A stretch of 64,000 nucleotides of DNA from Isoetes taiwanensis. Its lineage: Eukaryota > Streptophyta > Lycopodiopsida > Isoetales > Isoetaceae. The notes beneath the pieces are model-generated. The model worked only from the letters and a program-made list of their open reading frames with translations, had not been told where the DNA came from and searched no databases. The DNA lies in NCBI GenBank assembly GCA_021234155.1, contig JAJEKV010000011.1, positions 10,333,712-10,397,711 on the forward strand. The letters run 5' to 3'. The position numbers and the translations under genes were made by a program. Below are positions 13,030 through 25,195 of the stretch, piece after piece. The number at the start of each line of letters is the position of its first letter. The first letter of the stretch is position 1.

Positions 13030-13350
13030 TAGTTGTGCCCCATCAGGCCTTGCATGAGCTACTGAGCACGGCCTCTGTAGGCTTGTTGGGATCGTTACCT
13101 CCGGAGGTAATGGATCAGCGGACTTCGGTTATGCCCCCACGTCCGGCATTAACCTCAAATTGTACTTGTGATTATGTATATAAGCATTGCGGTATGTCGG
13201 CATCCTTATTGCTACTAAGGTTTTCCCAAAAACCCTTGAGTGGGGTTTTTAATCACGGTAGTATCGCTGCTGCTCTCTCTTTGTACTTGGGTCCCATAGG
13301 CCAGTTGGTCTCCGTGGACGATAAAATCATATTCTATTCTATTCTATTCT
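13030..13350 (+). mobile_element. SINE-like insertion with (ATTCT)n tail
   Basis: About 300 bp separates two parts of LINE-2 ORF1 that should be contiguous, so this is an insertion. On the plus strand it ends in three to four ATTCT units near 13,330-13,350, a pentanucleotide tail seen in some plant SINEs and LINEs. A similar AATAG run occurs near 49,090-49,108. I could not find a convincing pol III A/B box or target duplication, so the SINE label is tentative. Confidence 0.4.
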
Positions 13351-14038
13351 GCTGGTCCGGTTAGCAAATTTAACCACCATGTTTCGTGGCTTAGAACCCT
13401 TCGGGCCTGCTCTAAAAGCGTCTTCAATTTCAATGCCTTCTAGTTTCATTTGATCGAGAAACAGGGGCGAGCCACCGTTTTTAGTGTTTTCACCTTCAAA
13501 TTCCGAGAGTCCGGCCACTCTTAAATTAAGAGCCCTTTTCTGCCTCTCCTGCTGCTCCAAGACATCGTTCATTCGTCCATTCAGTTTGTTTACTGCTTCT
13601 TTAACAGATTCATTAGCTAAAGTGTCTTCTTCATTCTCATCCCCATCACACAGAGCTTCAGCTTCCCTTTCTTTCAAAATGTTAATTTCCTCTCTAATAC
13701 TTTGATTCTCTTGTTTCAATTCTGTTTTCAAAGCAGCAAGCTCATTCTTCAAGGATCTATTATCCTGCTGCAACTCAGAAAGAGAACTAGAAATTTGACG
13801 TAGCGTACATACCATTTCAGAATCTTTGTGTGCTGCCTCCTTACGCATTTGATCTAAAGTTTCCATTAATTTCAGCATCACCAAGCTCAGATTTGCAAGG
13901 AGGCCCCCAATATCAAGCTGTGTCTGCCCATGCTACTGGAGAAAACCAGATCCAAACACCATCCCTGCGTGCATTGTGCCTGCATTCAATAATATATTTT
14001 CAGATGATTTCAGATTTGGGCTGATGCTTCCATCTGTG

Positions 14039-14358
14039 GGGTAAAAGCATGTTAGGGTGTCCCTTAAAAAGTATTATTTAGTGACCAAAAAAGTACCTAA
14101 AAAGGTACCCAGGACTGGGTACTGCATACCCGTGTAATATCTCAATAAAAGTTACATTTTAGAACTTTTATATATATTTTGGTCTCCGGTAGTATTATCT
14201 TTATCTTAACTTTGAATATTAATGCTTTCTTGACTTTTATTTTGGACCTTTGTACTAGTTTTAATGAAAATAAAAATGAGAAAGTACCCAGTTCTGAAGT
14301 ACCTAGTGTATGTACTTTTGCAGGTTCCAAAAGTGGTACACCCTAACATGCTTTTACC
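14039..14358. mobile_element. 320-bp MITE with CTGTG target duplication
   Basis: The terminal inverted repeats GGTAAAAGCATGTTAGGGTG and CACCCTAACATGCTTTTACC bound the element. The direct duplication CTGTG is present at 14,034-14,038 and 14,359-14,363. Internal AAGTACC/GGTACTT words are also inversely repeated. There is no coding capacity. It interrupts the LINE-2 ORF1 coding sequence. A 5-bp duplication does not fit Stowaway or Tourist. An hAT-like origin with a decayed 8-bp duplication is possible. Confidence 0.8.
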
Positions 14359-14936
14359 CTGTGACAGCCTCCAGTTCTTCTGATCCGCTATCCCCCTGCA
14401 AAGCTTCAATGGGGATTCCCTGTTTTTCACCTAAACTGCAGCCGGATGTGGCCACAGACCTCTTCGTGCTTTGAGTATCTCCATCTATTCCCCTACTGCC
14501 GAACACAGACCCAGACCCATTCTTGTTTCCAGTGGCATCTATTCCATGTTTCCTACTACCGAACACAGACCCATTCTTGTTTTTTCCACCAGAGAAAGCC
14601 GCAAATGCGACCTCCCTATTTTCTACAGTTGCCTTGCCTTCACCCGAAGCCAGAGAAATGCCATCACCATCAGTTCTGTTTTCCGGATTCATCACATGTA
14701 GGTATGGGCCGGACTCCTTTGTTTTTCAAAGAAGTGCGGACTCCTTCTTGTTTTTTTCAACAGTGGAAGCCGCATGTGCGACCTCCCTATTTGCCACAAA
14801 TTCTTCACCAGAAGATGCGAAGATGCCACTGCCTGCTTTATCATCGATCCCCTCGTAAATGATCCGGGGACCCGTGGACCCGGTGTCCACCTGGGGAGAC
14901 TTTTTTTGCCCTAGTTTTTTTTTTTGCCATAGAGAG

Positions 14937-16668
<1,732 letters not shown>

Positions 16669-17290
16669 TGTTAGTCCCATGCCACCAGGCACTGGACTAT
16701 TTCTGAGCACAACACGGGCCACTACACAAGAGCTCAAAGGCAAGGGCCAAAGTCAAGCGAGGCGTCGTCGGTGTGACTCACGCCCCAAAAACCCACATAC
16801 GTAAACCCACACCCCCATCAAAGAAGAGGATAAGGCAAGACAAGTGGCGCCTCTAGGGAGTCTTGACCTCAACTTAGCGGGATTAAGTGGCACTAATGAC
16901 TGCACATAAGAGATTCCCTCAAATCAAGCATATGATCTAGGAGTTGGTAACCAGGATCCGCGAAGGCTCTGCCATATGTCTATTTTAAGCTCAAGACCGT
17001 TGTACTATATAGATATCAGTAGAGTTAGGCCTCAAGTTTTAGATGAGACTTAGTATCGTCTTGTTTTAGTCTTTTGTCTCAGCGTCTCGCGAGACCTCAT
17101 GTACCCTTTTTGATATTCAAAGGATTCTCATCTTGGCAGATAGTTCCTTTGCTTTTTTGTTTTGCTTTTTCTGTTCTTATCTCCGTTGCAAAATCCCGCG
17201 TGACACCCTATACTAAGGATTTGTCTGTTTGATCCAAGGGTCCTCACAGAGGGTTGTCTTGCAGACAATCCCGAACCTAGACCCTAAACA
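16669..17290 (+). repeat. 5' LTR of the Athila/Tat-like element (622 bp)
   Basis: Starts TGTTAGTCCC and ends CCCTAAACA. It aligns with the solo LTR at 42,774-43,360, sharing AGTAGAGTTAG, TTAGATGAG, GCAAAATCCCGCGTGACA versus GCAAATCCCGCGTGACA, GGGTCCTCACAGAGGG and CCCGAACC. A TATA-like TACTATATAG near 17,004 and the downstream region could form the LTR promoter. Confidence 0.85.
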
Positions 17291-17291
17291 C

Positions 17292-17309
17292 TGGTGCTAT
17301 TGCATCTCC
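17292..17309 (+). other. Primer-binding site
   Basis: TGGTGCTATTGCATCTCC starts one base after the LTR end. It resembles the TGGCGCCGTTGCC class of primer-binding sites used by Athila/Tat elements, with several changes. Its position directly after an LTR whose boundaries are set by a second copy supports the call. Confidence 0.65.
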
Positions 17310-17312
17310 TAA

Positions 17313-19560
17313 TTGTCGACATTACTCTCACCCTCAATCAACGCATCACACTCGTGCATCGGACTCCTCACTATTTTCAAATGCCGAAAAGTACTTATAT
17401 TCATATTCCCTCTGGGCAAGCACTGTTGCCTCCGCAACCGTCTCCCCACAACATGGTATAGGCTTCACTCGGGTTTCTTTTGGTCCCAACCATGTCCAGG
17501 AATTTCAGTCCTCATCATCTTTACAACCTCCTGCCAATGTATACAATATTGGTGATCTCAAATTGAACGAGGATGGGCCACAGTGTATATTGCCCAATGA
17601 CGCCCAAATTTCTGGACCTCCCGGGTTCACTATTCCCACGTAGATGCCTTCTTCACAGCCCTCTGTTGTGCCTCAAGGACCTGCCTATTCTTATGCATCA
17701 CCTCTTTGCACCCAGATCTCTGTGTCTCTGACTCATTATATTTATGGCAACCCTGCCAACACTCAAGTGCTCACAACCTCAAACTTCCCTATCCTATTTT
17801 TGGGACAAAGCTCGCGTACTCCTTTTGATCCTTCGGAAAGTTCAATGTTATCACTGCCGGGAATGGGGCCACACCACCATGACATGTCCACAACTCCACC
17901 AAGTTCAAGTACAAATCCCAGGCACTAACCAAATTGCCTCGGTGTGCCTCAATCCTATCAACTTTGGGTGGCAAATGGGTAACAAGGCCCACGCTCCACT
18001 CTAAGAAAACCTACTCGTGCTCCTCAATAGCAGTATAACCAACAAGCTCCTCTGCCCACTGTATTGCCAAGAAGCCCAAGAAGAGATCTATCAAGCTCTT
18101 AATCCTTCTGTGCAACAATCCAGCTTGGTTGGTCTGGTATCACACCAGTAACTTGGCACTCGACACAGGACATGCAGCCTGCTTTTGGTGTGGAAGTTGT
18201 CTCTCCTGAGCAACACAAGACGGTGCATTTTGCTCCAGATCTTGAAAAACTCACGCCTCATGTTATGCAAAACTCACGCCTCATGATATGCCCAAGGTCC
18301 GTCAAAGTATCCTCAAGCTCATGCAAGCAGCGGAAGGATGTACGCGTGCCAATGTTCACGCTATAACACACGCTCAACAATGTAAGGAGGCGCCCTCCAT
18401 GTCCACGCCTACTTCACGTGTTCAACCACATTCAAACATAGTCGTTGAATTAGAACTCCTCAATAAAGTTTCTGGCTCGATGCCCAAGCAACCGGTGCCA
18501 TTGGATCCTGCATATCCTTTAGCCCATGTTCCATTGGATCTGCAAGAAGAGTTCGCTAAGATCAAAATCCCCCTCAGTCTCCCCACCATTCCAAAGCTAT
18601 GTCCTACCCTACGGGAACATTTGCCCTTATCCACTATTCTTGTTGGTGATGTCACCACTTCCACGCCCACGGTTCACGCAACTGTCAGGAATCAACAGCT
18701 TAATCGTGTATAGATTGATGGGGGCAGCACTATCAATCTCATCATGGACAAACTCAAGAAACAACTCGGCATCATTCAACTGTATCGTGCCCCTTATGAT
18801 ATCAAGCTGGTAATGGTCACATCACACGCCCTTAAGGCGTCACCCCTATTCTCCAAATCAGCATTGATGATCTCGAATTTCCGTTGGAATGTGGTGTTTG
18901 GAAAACCGGGGAAGATCTTGGTGATTATGAAATGCTGGTTGGTCGACTTTCCTCCGCTAAGCTAAAAGCACCCATTATTGGGTCACTGATCAATTTGCCA
19001 TTACTGATGGACAATTGAATGCCACCATGGATATTGAAACTGGGAAACTCATTTCTGTTAGAAATGCGGAACCTTCACTCTCTGATAGCGACTCTAATGA
19101 CCTCCAAAATACTTATCAAGTCCAAGCTCCGGAAGCTGGTTTGCCATTATTTGCCTATCCTGAATATGCCGATCCCTGGAGAGATATGAGTCTAGATAAA
19201 GACCATGCTGTTGCTGCCTTGCTTGATCATTATCTTGCGCCTTGCAATCGAATTCAGCATGTTGACATCTTCAGGATGTTATCCCTCACGACACTGTTGA
19301 TGTTGCTGCTATCATGAAGCAACCCTTGCTTGAAAAACATCAACATCCCTTATTTTTTTTCCACTCAGAGTGCTGAACCACCGGTTCTGCTATAACCACC
19401 TGCTCATACTATCATATCTACGGATGTTATTCCGCACATTCAAACTCTGAAAGTCGAAATCATTGATTAGAAGACAACCAACCTATTCTGTTGGCTGCCA
19501 ATCTTCCTAAGCCATATAAAGCTCTCGCACTCAGTCTCTTTAAAAAATTCAAACATATCT
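17313..19560 (+). pseudogene. gag-protease region of the Athila/Tat-like element
   Basis: Encodes the remains of Gag and the protease linker. The clearest landmark is a CCHC zinc knuckle, CYHCREWGHTTMTC, at about 17,843-17,884 in the frame starting 17,744. Such knuckles bind the genomic RNA. Upstream and downstream the frame changes repeatedly (open pieces at 17,644-17,928, 18,288-18,713 and 19,015-19,317). The protease active site was not identified with confidence. TCATGGACAAACTC near 18,740 follows DGGSTINL-like coding, which may be the degenerate protease motif. The region is broken by stops and is unlikely to yield a working Gag. Confidence 0.6.
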
Positions 19561-19599
19561 TTGCATGGAGCTATAAAGATTTACGAGGCATAAAAAAAG

Positions 19600-20418
19600 A
19601 GTTGGGAGAACTCACCATTCCTACCAAACCTGATGCAGGCCCTATCTAGCAATGACAGTACAGGCTCAACTCCAACTATCATGACCGCATCAAAGCAGAA
19701 ATTGATAAATTCTTGGCTGCTGGACTTATTTATGAGGTCAAACATTCTGAATGGGTGAGCCCCATTGTTATTGCCCTTAATGTTCACGTGAATTATCGAA
19801 AACGCAATATGGCCACGAAACATGATCATTTCCCACTACCCTTCATAGATCAAGTCCTTGAAGAAGTAGTAGGCCATGAAATGTACTCCTTCATGGATGG
19901 CTTTTCTGGCTACAATCAAATTTCCTTTCGCTCTAAAGATCAGTTGAAAACAACTTTCACTACGTCGTGCGGTATTTTTGCCTACAAAGTGGTGCCCTTT
20001 GGTTTGTCAAACTCATCTTCCACTTTTCATCGCATTATGCTTTCTGTTCTTCTGGATTACTTGAAAGATAATGCTTTTCTACAAGTCTTTCAAGATGACT
20101 TTTCCGCTTATAGCACCATAGATGATCACCTCACCAAACTCGAACTCGTTTTTCAAAAATGTGATGATTGGACATCAGTTTGAATCCCAAGGAAGTGTAC
20201 TTTCTGTGTCACTTCAGGTGTTCTTCTGGGCCACGTTTAACGAGGGCATTACCACGGATCCTGCCAAGATCAGTTGCGTTCTCAAGGCTCAGATGCCTAT
20301 CAACATTAAGGAGACACGCTCCTTTCTTGGGAAAGTCAATTATTATGCTACTTTCATTCTTGAACTAGCTTCCATTGCTGATCCCATCTATAAACTCAGG
20401 GATAATGAATCCACTTGA
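19600..20418 (+). pseudogene. Reverse transcriptase of the Athila/Tat-like element
   Basis: The RT palm and fingers are recognisable: KHDHFPLPFIDQVLEEV, then SFMDGFSGYNQISF, TTSCGIFAYKVVPFGLSNSS and VFQDDFSAYS. The last holds the catalytic DD, with FQDD where the lineage usually has FMDD. The thumb/connection continues in another frame at 20,122-20,418 with TRSFLGKVNYYATFI, the usual motif before RNase H. At least one frameshift near 20,180 and stops upstream of 19,713 break the polyprotein. Confidence 0.85.
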
Positions 20419-20481
20419 GCTTAGAATCCCCAAGCAAATGCGGCCTTTCAATACACAGGCCACTGTTCTTGTTCCACCTCA

Positions 20482-20940
20482 ATGGGACAACTATTTCACG
20501 TCCATGTAGATGTTTCAGCTTTTGCTATTGATGTTGTTCTCTCCCAAGAATACGACTCTCAACTTCGACAAACCAATTCGATATCACGGCCGGAAACTCA
20601 ACCCTGCATAGAAGAATTATTCTGCCACAGAATGGGAAGTGCTCGGCCTCATTTTTTGTCTGCAACGGTTTTGCCACTATCTACTGAGTAGCAAAATCAA
20701 GTTCTTTGTAGATCATCAAGCTCTTCTTTATTCATTCATAAGACAGGAAAGTCTCATGTGGTGCCTGATTATCTTTCGTGCATCCATACTGATGATTCGT
20801 CCTCAGGAGTCTCAGACACTTTTCCAGATGCTCAAGTCTTTTTGCTCACGGCCATGCCTCACTAGTTCCATGACTACCATCAATATCTTCTCTCGGGTGC
20901 CTGACCCTCAGAGGATCCCGCGCTTTCTCCCCACAAGTTA
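20482..20940 (+). pseudogene. RNase H of the Athila/Tat-like element, internally deleted
   Basis: The start FHVHVDVSAFAIDVVLSQ corresponds to the D-containing first strand of gypsy RNase H. FFVDHQALLYSF follows at about 20,700-20,735. Almost immediately after it the sequence reads SHVVPDYLSC, which in the family lies some tens of residues further on. I therefore infer an internal deletion near 20,745. Frames switch at least twice. Confidence 0.7.
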
Positions 20941-20985
20941 TGCTCCTGCCATCAAGAATTCCTTCAATAAGTCCGTGACTATATT

Positions 20986-21576
20986 ATGGTTGCAGGACAT
21001 CTCTACAAACGTGGCAAGGATATAACTTTGCGCAGATGTGTACATTCTCATGAGGTCCCGGAGATTGTTCTCCAAGCACATGAAGGATTTGATGGAGGGC
21101 ATTTTAGTGGCGATAACACGACATGGAAAATCCTTTTGGCTGGCTATTTTTGGCCCACGCTGTTCAAAGACGCTCACGCTCATGCGCACCAATGTGATAT
21201 CTGCCAGCGCGTGAGAAGGCCCACGGCTCGTGACGCTCTACCTTTAACTCCAGTTGCCACACCTCTACCCTCCAGCAAATGGGAGATGGATTTTGTTGGG
21301 CCCATTGATCCATCTGCTTGTAACTCCCGTGCTCGATATATTCTTGTTCTCACAATTTATGCCACTAAGTGGGCTAAAACTTGTGCGTTACCTGTTACCT
21401 GATAACACCGCAACCAGCATGGCACGAGTGCTCTACACACAAGTCATTACATGCTTAGACTGCCCCACGGAACTAGTGAGTGACAGGAGTGTTCATTTTG
21501 TCAATCACACGATTAAGGAACTCATGGACTATTTGCACATCCATCATTGGAAGAGCACTCCATATTATCTACGAGG
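20986..21576 (+). pseudogene. Integrase of the Athila/Tat-like element, truncated
   Basis: The N-terminal zinc-binding part is visible (HEGFDGGHFSGD ... QCDICQRV, an HHCC-type finger). GYFWPTLFKDAH lies between, and KWEMDFVGPID begins the catalytic core with the first Asp. The second core block, ELVSDRSVHFVN, is in another frame (21,430-21,570). Coding similarity stops at 21,576 where a fold-back element begins and does not resume after it, so the C-terminal core, including the Glu, is lost. Confidence 0.8.
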
Positions 21577-22064
21577 AAATTTTTTTAATATAATAATCAA
21601 CACACAACTACAATTAACATTATTAACATAAACCATTGCATTTAACACATTTAAATTAAAATCCCCCTTAAACCCCCTTTGGCTTGGGTGCATATTCACA
21701 CGGGGGGTTACGTAGGGCAGCGAGAGCCCCAAAAATATATTTACAATACATGTACAAAATTAACACCATTAAGTACATTCTCTCAAACCTTATAGTATTT
21801 TGCAAACCTTAATATACAGTATACAAAAACTTGTACATGCATACCCCACAAACGAGGATCGCTATGTATGGTCCAGATCTTGGAATAAAGGGCAAATATG
21901 CCCATCCGACAGCTCTCATTGCCCGGAGTAACCCCCCGTGTGAATATGCACCCAAACCAAAGGGGGTTTAAGGGGGATTTTAATTTAAATGTGTTAAATG
22001 CAATGGTTTATGTTAATAATGTTAATTGTAGTTGTGTGTTGATTGTTATATTAAAAAAAAATTT
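21577..22064. mobile_element. 488-bp element with ~140-bp terminal inverted repeats
   Basis: The left arm (21,577 to about 21,716) and right arm (about 21,925-22,064) are near-perfect reverse complements. Both contain ATCAACACACAACTACAATT, ATTGCATTTAACACATTTAA and CCCCCTTAAACCCCCTTT. The outer ends read AAATTT on both sides; because AAATTT is palindromic I cannot say whether it is a target duplication. The loop of about 210 bp has no gene. It truncates the integrase region, and integrase sequence does not resume beyond it. Confidence 0.85.
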
Positions 22065-22768
22065 GGGCCCTCCGGGCCCTAACTAAAGCAAACATAGGTA
22101 AACTTTATGGGTCTAAACATTAATTTCTAAAAAGCACAATAACATCAAGACAAACAAATTATTTCCATTGCATACCAAGAGCTGCCCAAATATACGCAAA
22201 CACACTGTTATAAAATGGGCAAGTAGAATCAAAGGCAACTTCATAATAACTACCAGCGGATACAATAGTGTCATCAGTGGAGCAAGAAGCTGTAAGAGTT
22301 TTGGATTGCATGGTAATCATTAGTTAAAAAGGGAGAAGATATACAGTAGAGTCCAAGTATTTAAATCCCTCATTGGGTGTTACCACATGAAAATCCACAA
22401 CTTCAGAGCATTGATGCATTCCTGCATTGCATTACATACATTGGAGAAGGCACGAAATAGATGCACTGACCTTTTGACCTTTTGACCTTTTGTAAATTAA
22501 AGAAAATTGCATTGTTGTTTTGTAAAGAATTGCTGCTTGCTCCTATAATGTGAGCTGTGATATAGGCTGAAACCTGATTGCCATCATTATTACCATCATT
22601 ATTTAAGGCATTGCTCTTCTATGGGATGGTGATGGTTAAGCTTTATCAAGCTACCAGTATCTAGAGGAACAAGTTGATGGAACATGTTGGCTTAGTGGTG
22701 ATTACATTCTGATTACATTAAGATTGCATCTGTTGTAGTTAGAGTTCACTAATGTTCAATATTTTGCA
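22065..22768. other. Spacer upstream of the Ulp1-like gene
   Basis: AT-rich, with no coding signal. A short repeat, TTTTGACC three times, lies at about 22,473-22,494. It may contain the 5' part of the intron-containing gene that follows, since that gene's first recognisable exon begins with an acceptor site. Confidence 0.4.
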
Positions 22769-24562
22769 GCAGATGTTGTTTTCCAAAAAGAGATCCCACC
22801 TGTTGAAGCCGAGCTGCTATTATTGGAGCAACTAGCTGAAAGCCCAGAAAGTAATTCTCTCTCCTTTTCAGGGTTTCTATTTTTTTTTTTTGGTATTTTG
22901 AAACTTACGTTGACGTGTTTACAGATAAAATTACTGAAGATGTTGGTGACGACATTGAAAACAGTCCTGAAGCTGCTGTTGAAGTTCAAGTTGAGGAAAA
23001 GGCTTGTTCTTTGGCGGTGCGTGTTTCTTTTTTTTTGTCTTGCTTTCAAAACATTAGAATGAAGCACTTTCTTGTCTTCGAGACTTGCGGCGACGATTCA
23101 AAGGAGCTAGATGATGTTGAAGAAGCCTTGGAGATTGTAGCCAAGGCAACGACTAAATTTGTGGTCAAAGCCGATGCCAAAACAAATGGAAAAAGAGAGT
23201 GCAAACCGGATAAAAAAATCACAATCTAAAGCTAGGGGACATCCATTTTTTAGCAAAACGGTAATTGCTAGCTTACATTGACTTACTTATACTTCAAAGA
23301 GCTTATTATATTTTACTCGTTTTGCAGGTCTAAACCACTTTGGAAACAGAGATTGGAAGGTATCAATTTATGCTTTATTGTCATGGATCAATTGTTAATA
23401 TGACACTAACATCTTGGATCTCGACAACGAAATGATGACAAGGATAAACTTATGGAATTTACACCATTCACGCCATTCAAGAACCGTCCACCGGCTGAAA
23501 TGAAAGTGGTTGCATCCGACATAGCAATTTTATGTGCAACTAACTCTAAAATGAGTAGCCGCTTAGTGGATCTTTATGGCGTAATAACCCGTTGTAAACG
23601 AAATGTATTTGTTGCTATTCCTTGTCTCTAATGTTAATCTTAATCTAATCCAGTGCTTGTATGAGACATTGCCTTTCGAGTGGAAGAGCAAAATCTTTTT
23701 TTTTATCCCCTTTACAACTATATAAGGTTTAGAGAAGCTACCAGCAAAGAAAAGAAAGGGTGAATCACCAAGAATCACTGAATGTCATTGAAATAGTGAA
23801 ATCGGGGGATGAAGGGGATTGTGGTAGCTAAATGCCATCATATCCTTGCACCTATCCTTGAGAATGACCATTTTGTCTTTGGCTGTTTTTACGCCGCACC
23901 ATCGATTCAAAGATCCTACCCGCACCGTGAATTCACGTCTTCAATCCTCTTACGGGTTATCGCGACGAACGAGAAAGCAATCAAAGGGTATGTAATACTT
24001 TAAGTTGTTGCTTTGCTTTTCTTCGCTAATTGATTCTGCTAAATTTCGTGATATGTAGGTTTTTTACACACAAATGTTAACCACATCGATCGGTCAAGTA
24101 TCTAGAGGCATCGATTTCATGAAGAGAAATAATGTTAATCGGATTCAACAAGTAGAGGTGCCACAAGAGCCGATTTAACATCATGTGGGTTGTACGTGAT
24201 GGGATTTATGCACAAATATGTTGAAGCTCTTGTCTCTGGTAGAGATATGGAAGTAAGTTGTATGCCTTCCCTTGTATATGCACTACATCTCATGTTCCTT
24301 TAAATATTTCTAACCTTATTTATGGATGTCACAAATTGCATCTAAATGGTTCTCTCATGAATACGCCCTATCACGACGACAATTTCTAATAGATGCTTTG
24401 GTCATGCATTGTGATGCCAATCCGAAAGAACGTGTCGGCCAAAGATCCTCTCCTCGATTTCGAAATGATCATGAGTCCGAGTATCCGATTTTGCAAGATG
24501 AACTATGTAACAGGCTTATATATATCTTTTGTTCACATTTGTGTTCACATTTCCTATCATAA
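22769..24562 (+). pseudogene. Broken Ulp1/C48-type cysteine protease gene (transposon type)
   Basis: Several exon-like segments with GT/AG borders can be followed on the plus strand: 22,769-22,850, 22,925-23,016, about 23,056-23,260, 23,328-23,359, about 23,412-23,632, about 23,715-23,990 and about 24,060-24,252. The early ones encode acidic then Lys-rich sequence. The later ones carry the protease signature. PILENDHFVFGCFY (codon for His near 23,869) fits the HW-type catalytic His. VPQEP, shortly followed in another frame by TSCGLYVMGFMHKYVEA (Cys codon 24,183-24,185), fits the DCG active-site Cys block, with the usual Asp replaced. The donor GTAAGT follows at 24,253. Ulp1-like proteases are common passengers of plant MULE, CACTA and related DNA transposons. 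The frameshifts and the altered DCG suggest that it is inactive. Confidence 0.55.
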
Positions 24563-24738
24563 GGAATGTGTAAATGACACTATGCTGAATAGTATACTAC
24601 TGATAGTATACTTTATGACTATGTAAGTTTTTTTTCTTTGAAGAAAAAAGATTTCTGATTTAAAGAAGCCTTGTACCCTTTTTGGTCAATCAAAACAGTT
24701 ACTTGATTGTTTCGACTGATATATTTTGTGACCTTGTA

Positions 24739-25195
24739 CCACACCACACCCCTCCACCACACTTCACCACCACCACCACACCCCACCACCACACTCCACC
24801 ACACCACATCATACCACCACACACCACTACCACACCACCACCCCCCACCACCACACTCCACCACCGCTCCACACTCCACCATTTGGTGTATGGTGTACCC
24901 CCCACCACCACACTCCACCACCGCTCCACACTCCACCATTTGGTGTATGGTGTATGGTGTGTAGTGAATGGTGTGGTGTGTGGTGGGGAGTGTGGTGAAT
25001 GGTGTGGTGTGTGGTGGGATGTTCTCGTTCTGGTGAATATGATAGTTGGCGTATGGTCTATGTTGTATGGTGTGTGGTGAATGGTGTGGTGTGTGGTGGG
25101 GTGTGTGGTGAATGGTGTGGTGTGTGGTGGGATGTGCTCGTTCTGGTGAATATGATAGTGTGGGGCATGGTATGGTGCATGGTTTGGTGTGGTAT
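24739..25195. repeat. Strand-asymmetric CCACCA / GGTGTG low-complexity block
   Basis: From 24,739 to about 24,942 the plus strand is almost entirely CCACCACAC-type sequence. From there to 25,195 it is GGTGTGGTG-type, so the two halves can pair as a large hairpin. A 57-bp unit (starting CCACCACCACACTCCACCAC and ending in TTTGGTGTATGGTGTA) occurs twice at about 24,845-24,956. A unit of about 125 bp containing TCTGGTGAATATGATAGT occurs twice at about 25,010-25,160. Open frames here are low-complexity artefacts. Confidence 0.85.

Larger units (their letters stand above)
12909..14860 (-). pseudogene. LINE-2 ORF1: coiled coil plus L1-type RRM protein
   Basis: Predicted RNA-binding chaperone of the LINE ribonucleoprotein. 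On the minus strand the N-terminal part (14,860-14,359) is Gly/Ser/Lys rich with an internal repeat: ANREVAHAAS and ENREVAFAAF blocks, each followed by KNKK/KNKN. After the MITE at 14,039-14,358 comes a long heptad-like helix (13,884-13,600; SSLSELQQDNRSLKNELAAL). It is followed by the RRM-like core LNLRVAGLSEFEGEN and AFRAGPKGSKPRNMVVKF (to about 13,345). The C-terminal end, KKIELKGANIWINEDLTKEQ, is found at 12,950-13,030, beyond the insertion at about 13,030-13,350. The domain order fits L1 ORF1p. The reading frame is broken several times. Confidence 0.7.
11326..14930 (-). mobile_element. LINE-2: nested, truncated L1-type element
   Basis: A minus-strand non-LTR retrotransposon with a coiled-coil/RRM ORF1 (12,909-14,860) and the start of ORF2, the endonuclease domain (11,326-12,590). 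The reverse transcriptase is missing because the family a LTR element begins at 11,325. Three later insertions interrupt it: a MITE at 11,749-12,291, a SINE-like piece at about 13,030-13,350 and a MITE at 14,039-14,358. The 5' end lies near the (AG)50 tract at 14,941. ORF1 resembles animal/algal-type L1 ORF1p more than the DUF4283 ORF1 of the larger LINE at 49,186-55,040, so two LINE lineages are present. Confidence 0.75.
16669..21576 (+). mobile_element. Degenerate Athila/Tat-type Ty3/gypsy retrotransposon
   Basis: In order the element shows a 5' LTR (16,669-17,290), PBS, gag with a CCHC knuckle, a protease region, reverse transcriptase, RNase H and integrase. It then stops at a fold-back element at 21,577. 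No 3' LTR follows. RT motifs (PFIDQVLE, FMDGFSGYNQI, PFGLSNSSSTFHR, FQDDFSAYS) and the integrase GYFWPTLFKDAH motif are closest to the Athila/Tat non-chromovirus lineage. The PBS type agrees. Stops and frameshifts occur throughout, so this copy cannot move by itself. A solo LTR of the same family lies at 42,774-43,360. Confidence 0.85.
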
